This document shows, one piece after another, positions 1-7,200 of a stretch of DNA of 8,464 bases. Every line of letters starts with the position of its first letter. Position 1 is the stretch's first letter. The notes below the pieces were generated by a model. The model was not told the origin of the DNA, searched no databases, and was given only the letters and a program-made list of their open reading frames with translations. The translations under genes were made by a program, and so were the position numbers. Where the stretch lies: the NCBI GenBank assembly GCA_910588815.1, contig CAJUQY010000071.1, positions 1-8,464 on the forward strand, in the 5' to 3' direction. The DNA is from an uncultured Lachnospiraceae bacterium. Lineage in GTDB: Bacteria; Bacillota; Clostridia; Lachnospirales; Lachnospiraceae.

Positions 1-777
1 CACGAAGCCGGCACGGCAACCCACGATGTCTATCCCTACACGGCCAGTTCCACCACCCTGGCGGCCACTCTTCCCCCCTCCTGTATGAAGGACGGGCCGG
101 AACAATTGCTCCTAAAGCTCAGGGACACCGGATTCCGTAAAGAACTGGAACACCGGATCTTCTCCCCCAACGAGGAGTGGGACAACGATCTGATGGAATG
201 CGGCTATGACGGGATCCTGATTATCAGCGCCGCTAAAACACCGGAGACCGTGGGCAAGACTCTCCTCCAATGCGCCGAAAACTGGGGACTCCCCCCCTTT
301 GCCGCTTACTGCCGCCTGCTGTCCGAAAACCATCTGGCTGTAAACGACATCTGCTTTTCCATGTCGCCCGAAGACGTAAAAACCTTGATCCAGGATCCCC
401 TTTGCATGTTCGGCACCGACTCCCTGTATGTGCCGGGGCTTATGCCCATGACCCATCCCCGCGCCATAGGGACCTTCCCCCGGATCCTGGGCCGTTTCGT
501 CCGGGAAGAAAAACTCCTCCCCCTGGAAGAAGCCGTCCGAAAAATGACCGGCCTTCCGGCCAAACGCTACGGACTCTCCGGCAAGGGCCTGATTGCGGAG
601 GGCATGGACGCCGACCTGGTTCTTTTTGATCCCCTCTCCATCGGCGACCGGGCCGATTACCAGAATCCCTTCCGGAAAAACCGGGGGATCCACTCCGTCT
701 ACGTGGACGGGACACTGTCCCTCTCAGGCGGAAAACCCACCGGTGCCCGGGCCGGCCGGATTCTCCGCCGCCTTTAA
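1..777 (+). CDS. N-acyl-D-amino-acid deacylase (D-aminoacylase), 3' portion
   Basis: This is a metal-dependent amidohydrolase that would release a D-amino acid from its N-acyl derivative in the cytoplasm. Only the last 258 codons are present: the frame is open to base 1, so the metal-binding N-terminal half lies outside the window. The first in-frame ATG (85) is not the start, because the codons before it already match the family (DVYPYTASSTTL near the left edge). Other hallmarks are the FGTDS segment, whose Asp (codon 140, bases 418-420) sits where the family has its catalytic/metal Asp, followed by HPRAIGTFPRILGRFVRE. The end of the barrel reads LPAKRYGLSGKGLIAEGMDADLV, and a short beta-domain with VYVDG follows. 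It is convergent with the ABC ATPase gene and their last 54 bp overlap. It has no evident link to the corrinoid operon. Family assignment is firm; the exact acyl-amino-acid substrate is not determinable. Confidence 0.9.
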   Translation, partial: HEAGTATHDVYPYTASSTTLAATLPPSCMKDGPEQLLLKLRDTGFRKELEHRIFSPNEEWDNDLMECGYDGILIISAAKTPETVGKTLLQCAENWGLPPFAAYCRLLSENHLAVNDICFSMSPEDVKTLIQDPLCMFGTDSLYVPGLMPMTHPRAIGTFPRILGRFVREEKLLPLEEAVRKMTGLPAKRYGLSGKGLIAEGMDADLVLFDPLSIGDRADYQNPFRKNRGIHSVYVDGTLSLSGGKPTGARAGRILRRL

Positions 778-1836
778 AAGCTCTTCCATCCTCCTGTTGC
801 ACGGGCCCACCGTCACGCCCGCATCAATGACCCTTTTGCAGCGCTTCATGACCGCAAGGGCCCGCTCAAAGGTTTCCTCACGAATTTCCTGAAAGGGCTC
901 CTCCGCAATGACCTCAGATGCCAGAAGCCTTGCCAGCCGGTAATCCACATCGTTGGTATAGAGAATCCCGGCCGCAAAGGGAATGTTCTCCTTCTGAAGC
1001 CGCCTGTAGACCGGGATCCCCGTCCCGCAGGAGGAAAGCACAAACACCTCCGGCTCCCCCTCCGGCTTCGGAAGCTCGATACTTCCAAAACAGGGGTCAA
1101 AAAATCCGTTGTCAATGCCGTAAAGCTCCCGGATGACCTCCTCCTTAAAAATTTCTTCCGGCCTTCCGTAATGGGAAATGGCATCCCCGTCCACGCACAA
1201 AATCCGGTCAGAAATTTTTTCTGCCAGGTCGATCTCGTGGAGGGACATGATCACCGTGATCTGCTTTTCCTTCGCCATCCTGCGGAGGATGGCCAGAAGC
1301 TCCAGCTTGTGACGGATATCCAGGAAAGACGTGGGCTCATCCAGAAGGATGATATCCGGCTCCTGGCAGATGGCGCGGGCCAGAAGCACCCTCTGCCGCT
1401 GGCCGTCACTGATGGCGCCGAAATCCCTGCATCCCAGCTTCTCCGCATGGACCGCCTCCATGGCTTCCTCCACCTTCCGCTCATCCTCCGCCGTCAGGAG
1501 CCCCAGACGCCCCGTATAGGGATAGCGTCCTGTCGCCACCACGTCATGGCAGGTCATAAGCTCCGGCTTCATCCGCTCCGTCAAAACCACGGCCATCTTC
1601 CTGGAGAGCGCTTTGTAAGAAAGCTCATGGACATTGTTTCCATCCATCAGCACACTCCCTCCAAGAAGCTTAAGCTGCCTGGAAATGCTTTTCAGAATGG
1701 TGGACTTCCCGGCTCCGTTGGGGCCGATCAGGGTCACGATCTCACCCCTGCCGATCCCCACATTGATATCCGAAAGCAGCGGTTTCCCGTTATAACCGAC
1801 CACAAGATTTTTGAGCTTCACATAATAATCTCCCAT
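724..1836 (-). CDS. ABC transporter ATP-binding protein, FepC/BtuD type, with extra C-terminal domain
   Basis: This is the cytoplasmic ATPase of a type II importer, which would power the permease encoded just upstream. Of 370 residues, the first ~250 form the nucleotide-binding domain. It shows Walker A GPNGAGKST (38-46), signature ISDGQRQR (142-149, with D in place of the usual G as in many FepC/BtuD proteins), Walker B IILLDEPTS (162-170), and the H-loop His200. Residues ~262-355 form an additional domain beginning EVFVLSSCGTGIPVYRRL, with an alternating strand/helix look suggesting a Rossmann-like fold. I recall similar tails in cobalamin-type ATPases of archaea and some bacteria, but its function is unknown to me. 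The ATG at 1836 has an AAGGAAGG ribosome site and lies 3 bp after the permease stop, so translation is probably coupled. The last 18 codons (Pro/Gly-rich) overlap the convergent deacylase gene. Cobalamin specificity is inferred from the upstream riboswitch, not from this protein. Confidence 0.93.
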   Translation of the reverse strand: MGDYYVKLKNLVVGYNGKPLLSDINVGIGRGEIVTLIGPNGAGKSTILKSISRQLKLLGGSVLMDGNNVHELSYKALSRKMAVVLTERMKPELMTCHDVVATGRYPYTGRLGLLTAEDERKVEEAMEAVHAEKLGCRDFGAISDGQRQRVLLARAICQEPDIILLDEPTSFLDIRHKLELLAILRRMAKEKQITVIMSLHEIDLAEKISDRILCVDGDAISHYGRPEEIFKEEVIRELYGIDNGFFDPCFGSIELPKPEGEPEVFVLSSCGTGIPVYRRLQKENIPFAAGILYTNDVDYRLARLLASEVIAEEPFQEIREETFERALAVMKRCKRVIDAGVTVGPCNRRMEELLKAAENPAGPGTGGFSA

Positions 1837-1839
1837 GGC

Positions 1840-2865
1840 CTACCTTCCTTTCTGCCGGCGAAGCATCATGACAATCACCACAGGGGCGCCGAACACGGAA
1901 GTCACCGTGCTGATATTTAACTCCGTGGGGGCGAAGGCCATCCGGGCGATCAGGTCGCACAGCATGCAGAACACGGCCCCGCCGAGAAAGGTTCCCGGAA
2001 TCACCACCAGAGGCTTCGACGTGTTCAGACACCGTTTGATCAGGAAGGGAACGGCAATGCCCACAAAAGAAATGGGACCGGCGAAGGCCGTCACACAGGC
2101 CGACAGAACGCTGGAAAGCAGGATCAGCATTACCCGAAAGGCCTTGATATTCACCCCCATGCTCTGGGCATAGGCCTCCCCCAGCTGATAGGCCCCGATG
2201 GGCTTGGAGAGGAGAAAGGTGAACACAAAGGCCACACCGATGACCGCGGCCGCGATAGCCACGTTGCTCCAGCTCATGCCGGAAAAACTTCCCAGGGACC
2301 AGCCGTGGAGATTCACGATGTCGGAATCCTCGGCAAAAGTCACGACGAAGTCGGTAATGGCAGAGCAGATATATCCGATCATAATTCCCGCCACCAGAAG
2401 GGTCGCCATGTGACGGATCCTTCTGGAAAACAGCAGGATAAATCCGATGGACACCAGGGAGCCGATGAAAGCGGCAGCGATCAGCGTATAAGAAGAGACC
2501 GCCTTGAATCTTCCCATAAAATAGATCATGGTCAGGGCCACCACCATCTTCGCCCCCGAAGAGATCCCCAGCACAAAAGGCCCTGCAATGGGGTTTTCAA
2601 AAAAGGTCTGGAGCAGGAATCCGGACAGGGACAACGCCCCGCCCAGGATCGCCGCCATCAGGATCCTGGGCAGGCGGATCTTCCAGATAATACTGTACTC
2701 CGTCGTATCTCCGGAACCCAAAAACAGAATTTTAAAAATTTCCGGCACGGAAATATGGACGTTTCCCGTATTGATATTCCAAATGATAATCACGAAAAAA
2801 GCCGCCGAGAGCACGGCAAACACCAGCGCATACCGGGAACGCCGTTTCAATTTTTCCATGTCCAT
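1840..2865 (-). CDS. ABC transporter permease, FecCD/BtuC family
   Basis: This is the membrane subunit of an importer for metal-chelate ligands (siderophore, heme or cobalamin), normally working as a dimer with two ATPases. Its 341 residues are the usual length. Family marks are RLPRILMAAILGGALSLSG (64-82), the QTFFENPIAGP segment (86-96; the family has Q..xxNPLAxP), and GPISFVGIAVPFLIKR (263-278), where the usual VPHxxR has Phe for His. The end contains ELNISTVTSVFGAP (315-328). About ten hydrophobic segments can be counted from residue 12 onward. The start at 2865 is chosen because AGGGAAGGAC lies just upstream; a second in-frame ATG two codons on (2859) is possible. It sits 16 bp after the substrate-binding protein gene and 3 bp before the ATPase gene. 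The homology supports metal-chelate import; the riboswitch at the head of the operon points to corrinoid. Confidence 0.95.
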   Translation of the reverse strand: MDMEKLKRRSRYALVFAVLSAAFFVIIIWNINTGNVHISVPEIFKILFLGSGDTTEYSIIWKIRLPRILMAAILGGALSLSGFLLQTFFENPIAGPFVLGISSGAKMVVALTMIYFMGRFKAVSSYTLIAAAFIGSLVSIGFILLFSRRIRHMATLLVAGIMIGYICSAITDFVVTFAEDSDIVNLHGWSLGSFSGMSWSNVAIAAAVIGVAFVFTFLLSKPIGAYQLGEAYAQSMGVNIKAFRVMLILLSSVLSACVTAFAGPISFVGIAVPFLIKRCLNTSKPLVVIPGTFLGGAVFCMLCDLIARMAFAPTELNISTVTSVFGAPVVIVMMLRRQKGR

Positions 2866-2881
2866 ATCCTGTCCTTCCCTG

Positions 2882-4216
2882 TCATTTAACTCTGGTCAAA
2901 AATGTCATGTCTTCTTCGTTTCCGTCCGTCAGCATCAGATTCAAGTCCCGGATCATCTCCCCGACGATGTCTGTCGCCTGATAGAGAGACTTGCCCGTTG
3001 TCCAGACGTTGCCCTCCTTCACCGCCTTGAAATCTGCAAACAGCTCACTCTTTGCCAAAAGCTCATCCAGGCTTCCGATGGGAGAGTCGATGGCCGCATT
3101 GTAAACGAGGTAGTCTGCATCCACCGCCGTGGCATAAAATTCCTCCATGCTGAGGGATACGGAAGCGCTGTTATATTCCTCTCCAATCAGGTCCGGAAAC
3201 GCGTACGTCCCCCCGGCCAGCTGGATCATGCCGGGAATATAGTCGTCCGCACGGCGCACCACGGCGGAACCGTTGGTGTTCATATAAAAATAGACAACTC
3301 TTTTTCCTGTGTTCGGGAAATCCCTGAGCTCACTGATGATCTCCGTCTGTTCCTCAAAAAAGGCCTCCGCCTCCGCTTCCTTTCCCGCAAGGACACCATA
3401 AAGCTTGATCCACTCCGTCCGTCCAAGGGGATGCTTCTCATAGGTGGAACGGTCAATGAACACCGGAATCCCCAGCTCTTCGATCATCTCCTTCACCTTC
3501 GGCGTGTGAAAAATCATGGTGGACTCCACCGCCAGGTCACAGCCCTCGTTAATCAGAAGTTCATAGTCCGGCTCGCTGTATTTTCCGGCAAAAATCATGT
3601 CGCCACTCTCCATGGCCTTCACTGCATTGTCAATATACCAGCCCGACTCCCTGGTACCGGTCATGCGGATCTTGTCCAGGCTGTCCAGGGCATCGAAAAG
3701 GGACATGGCCGAGGTGGCCGCCAGGTAAATGCGGCCAAAGGGCTGTTTCAGGACAACGATATCCTCCGAAAGCCCCTCCGGAGCTGATTTCCCCTCCGGC
3801 ACCACCAGATACCTGGCGCTGTCATGGACGTCGATCAGGGAATAACCGTCCGTGTAGCGGTACACGTCGAAAGCCTGCGCATACATAAGCTCCAGCCTTG
3901 ATTCAAAGGCAAGCCCGGGAAGCTCCGGGGCGCCCTCCCCGGCCGCCCCTCCCCTGTCCGAAGACGTTTCGGAAGCCGTCCCGGATTCTGCATTCCCGTC
4001 CGATTCCGCGTCTGAGCCCGAAACCGGTTCCTCACCTGAACCTGAAACCGGTTCCGTCTCCGCATCCGTCCCACCGTTCCGGGCTTCCTCCTGCATCGTC
4101 CCCTCTGCCGCCCTGCCGCCTCCGGCCGAACCACAGCCGGAAACAGAAACCAGCAAAAACGCCGCAAGCAGAAGGGCAAGGTACCGTTTGGCGCTCTTCA
4201 TCTGTCTTTCTCTCAT
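2882..4216 (-). CDS. ABC transporter substrate-binding lipoprotein (Peripla_BP_2/BtuF-like)
   Basis: This is the extracellular, lipid-anchored ligand receptor for the importer. Numbered from 4216 it has 444 residues. A signal peptide ends in VSGC, with Cys28 as the lipidated residue. A Ser/Glu/Gly-rich linker to ~100 contains a duplicated PVSGS motif. The two-lobed binding domain runs from GLAFES (101) to the end. Notable stretches are RYLVVP (135-140), ATSAMSLFDAL (167-177), PDYELLINEGCDLA (216-229), HPLGRTEWIKLYG (262-274) and the C-lobe with GMIQLAGG (329-336). Met171 in ATSAM lies where this fold places ligand-contacting residues, which is inference. The ATG at 4216 overlaps the preceding gene's stop as ATGA and has GGAGG 10 nt upstream; an alternative ATG at 4201 would give a start MKSAKRY. 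The N-lobe is clearly homologous to the C-terminal part of the preceding protein. Family certain; corrinoid as ligand inferred from the riboswitch. Confidence 0.93.
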   Translation of the reverse strand: MRERQMKSAKRYLALLLAAFLLVSVSGCGSAGGGRAAEGTMQEEARNGGTDAETEPVSGSGEEPVSGSDAESDGNAESGTASETSSDRGGAAGEGAPELPGLAFESRLELMYAQAFDVYRYTDGYSLIDVHDSARYLVVPEGKSAPEGLSEDIVVLKQPFGRIYLAATSAMSLFDALDSLDKIRMTGTRESGWYIDNAVKAMESGDMIFAGKYSEPDYELLINEGCDLAVESTMIFHTPKVKEMIEELGIPVFIDRSTYEKHPLGRTEWIKLYGVLAGKEAEAEAFFEEQTEIISELRDFPNTGKRVVYFYMNTNGSAVVRRADDYIPGMIQLAGGTYAFPDLIGEEYNSASVSLSMEEFYATAVDADYLVYNAAIDSPIGSLDELLAKSELFADFKAVKEGNVWTTGKSLYQATDIVGEMIRDLNLMLTDGNEEDMTFLTRVK

Positions 4217-7200
4217 CTTTCCGCTCCCTCCCGCGTCTTCTGCGCCGTCCCGGTTAATTCTTCCGTCTCGGCTTTCTCTTCCGCCTCCGCCTTTTCGGCC
4301 GCTTTCACCGCCGCCTCAAAAAGCTCCTCCGCCTCTTGTTCACAGTCAAACAGGATCCCATAAACTTTGATCCACTCATAAGAGGCGAGCTCTGTCTTCT
4401 CGTCCGCGGAACCGTCCAGAATAACCGGAATCGAGAGCATGGAAAACCGTTCTGTCAGCTTTTCAAATCGTTCCTTCTGTTCCTCGAAGCCAAGAACCGT
4501 CTCTTTCCCCCGCTCCCTTCCTTCCGTCTCCTCCCCATCCGAAGAGATATTTTTGTCCTCTGTATTTTCTTCAGGCTCCCCTGGCAAAAGTTCTCCGGGA
4601 AGCAGGGCCAGACCGCATTTCCTGCCAAGAAGGGTCTTGAAATCCGGGGCATCGAAGAGACCTCCAAAGACCGCTGCCGCCTCCTCTTCCCCCTGCTTCA
4701 CTTCCATGGCCTCTGCAAGGCTCTCCACCGGGCATTCCTCTTTCTCGAAGCCCACTGCCGTCACAGCGTCAAGGGCTTCAAGCTGCTCCAGCATCCCCAA
4801 AGCTTCAGCCGAAGCCACGTAGGCTCTCTCGGCCGGAAGACGGATGATAACCGCCTCTTTTTCCAGCCCTACCGGAAGCTCTGTCTCCTCGGGGACCAGA
4901 AGATACCTGACCACCTTCTCCTGATAAAGCTTGGCCGTAAGCTCCGCTTCCGTCACAATCACCTCGTCGTCCGCACCGTCCTCCTCCAAGGCCTCCGCAT
5001 CCGTTTCTTCCTCTGTCTCTTCCCCGGTTTCTTCCGGTTCTTTTATCTCCTGCGTCCCGTCTTCCTCCGGGAATGTCCCTTCTCTGTCCTTCCGGCCCCG
5101 CGCCAGGCTGATCTCCAACAGCGTGATCCCGTCGTTGTAATGATAGATCTTAAATTGCTCGGCATACCCCACCTCTGTCTCCGACTCGTAAGTGAGGCCG
5201 ATGATCTTCGGCGCTTCCTCATCCAGGGTCTCCCCGGAGAGTCCGTCTGCATCCCCCGGCTCCCCGCCGTTTTCTGCCGCCGCCAGATAAATGTAAATAG
5301 AATAGACAATCTCATGGGAGGCAGACATTTTCGTAGTCATGCCGATGACGGTATTATTCTTGTTCAGTTCCACAGGGATCACAAAGGTGGAAGTGCCGCC
5401 GCCTGTGGATGCGCTGTATCGATTGCCGTTGGCCTTAACATAGGTATAGGAATCACTGCTGAATATCAGCGTCGCATAAGCCTTCCCTCCGGTCACGGTG
5501 ATTTTCGGACAGGAAATGCTGATCCTTCCCGTTCCGCCGGACCAGGAAAATTTGTCCGGCTTATAGACTCCGTCCGGAAGATTCACCGAACTGTCCACCC
5601 GCCTTGTGGAACCACTGGTATCTGATTCATAAGAGGATTCCTTATCCGCCGTATTGTCTGCGGCCGGCGGCTCCGTCTGGCTGCCGTTATCCCCCGGCTG
5701 CTGATCTGTGCCCGGCTGTTCATTTCCCCCAGGCCGCCCGCCCTCGCCGGAAAGCCTCCTGGCGCCTTCCGTTTTGAAGGTGAGGCTTCTGTCATACCAC
5801 TTATCGTTCTTTTTGGAATGGGCCGCCACCAGGATGGGCGTATCCAGGGCCGAAACAGGCAGCGTATAGGTATAAGCCCCCGTCTCATTCTCCACAAAGG
5901 AAATCCACTCTGCCTGAAAATCCCCGGCCTTATCCGCCGTTCCCAGGTACAGGTAATCATATCCGGTCCCGCTTAAGGTAATGACCGCGTACATACCTCC
6001 TCCCTTTGCCGTCAGAACACAGTCTGTCACCTTGAACATGGCCGCGCTTGACTCCACCGGCACCTGATAAGTCCCGTCCTCCAAAGTCCGTTTCATCCCT
6101 CCGGACCGAAAGGTGAGGCTTCTGTCATACCACTTGTCGTTCTTTTTGGAATGGGCCGCCACGGAAAGCGGCACATCCAGGGCCGAAACAGGCAGTGTAT
6201 AAGTATAGACTCCCGGCTCCCTCTCCTCAAAAGGAATCCATTTCTCCGCGGACGCCGCCTGGGCATCCGCCGCCGTCCCCAGGTACAGATAGTCATAGCC
6301 CGTCCCGCTCAGGGTAATGGCTGCATGCATGGAGCCGCCTCTGGAGGCCAGGACACAGTTCACCACCCGGAACATGGATGCGCTCGATTCCACCTCCGCC
6401 CGGTAATCTCCTTCCTTTGCGATCCGCTTTCTGCTGTCGGACTTAAAGGTCAGGGTCCTGTCGTACCACCTGTCATTCTTTTTGGAGTGGGCCGCCACCG
6501 CAACCGGTGTGTCAAGCGCAACCTCCGCAAGCGTGTAGGTATAGGCTCCCGCTTCGTTTTCCGCAAACGATATGTACTCGGAGGCCGGCGCCTTTTCCGC
6601 GTCCGCCGCCGTCCCCAGATACAGGTAATCATATCCGGTCCCGCTCAGGGTGATGACCGCCCCTGTCTTTCCGTTCTCCGTAATCAGCATACAGTCCGTC
6701 ACCTTGAACATGGAGGCACTGGAGTCCACCTCGATCACGTCATAAGTATCGCCGGAGGATTGTTCCGGGAGCGGCGCAGGCTGGGGATCCGCCGGCTTCT
6801 CTTCCGGAGCCGGCGCGGGATCCGGAGCGGGATTCAAAGCCAGGCCGTCCGGAATTGTCATGACCAAATCATTCGAAGTGTACCAGGAACCATCCTTCTT
6901 GCCCAGGCAGACAGGAATCTTCTGCCCGCTTTTTTCCAAAGGCACTTCAAAAGAAAAGCTCCAGCCGCTTCCATTCCAGGGAGTTCCCGCTGCCACCGGT
7001 TCCTTCGGCTCATCTTCTTTCTTACCAAAATACAGTTTGTCATAACTGACGCTCGACGTATAAATGGTGATCTCAATGGTGCTTTTTTCCTGGTTGATCT
7101 TTGCCGCAGAATCATCAACCTGAAACATCTTATAAACACTGCTGTCGGATGCTTTTAACACCTGTATCCCGGCTCCTTTTGCGGCCAGAAGCTGTATTCC

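Noticed and set aside
85..87. ATG at 85 as the start of the deacylase
   Set aside because: The frame is open to base 1 and codons before 85 match conserved deacylase sequence, so the gene begins outside the window.
2528..3787. Long plus-strand open frame (~419 codons) opposite the lipoprotein and permease genes
   Set aside because: It lies wholly antisense to two well-supported genes, has low-complexity Arg/His-rich content and no recognisable domain; it is a shadow of GC-rich third-position bias.
724..4216. Calling the transporter a siderophore or heme importer from family names
   Set aside because: FecCD/FepC/Peripla_BP_2 families also include the cobalamin importer BtuCDF, and the only regulatory element seen is a cobalamin riboswitch; heme remains an alternative mainly because of the NEAT/Shp-like repeats.
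4213..5205. The C-terminal binding-protein-like segment as a frameshifted or broken gene
   Set aside because: The frame is open to a stop that overlaps the next gene's ATG with a good ribosome site in place, so the end looks established rather than a recent mutation.
4336..5625. Long plus-strand open frame (~429 codons) opposite the surface protein gene
   Set aside because: Antisense to a coding region whose reading frame is supported by repeats and by homology to the neighbour; the translation is Arg/Leu/Phe-rich with no family features.
5770..6744. Regular 336-bp repeats as a CRISPR-like or non-coding array
   Set aside because: The repeats are in frame, have a 112-codon period and differ mostly in ways that keep protein motifs; they are protein modules.
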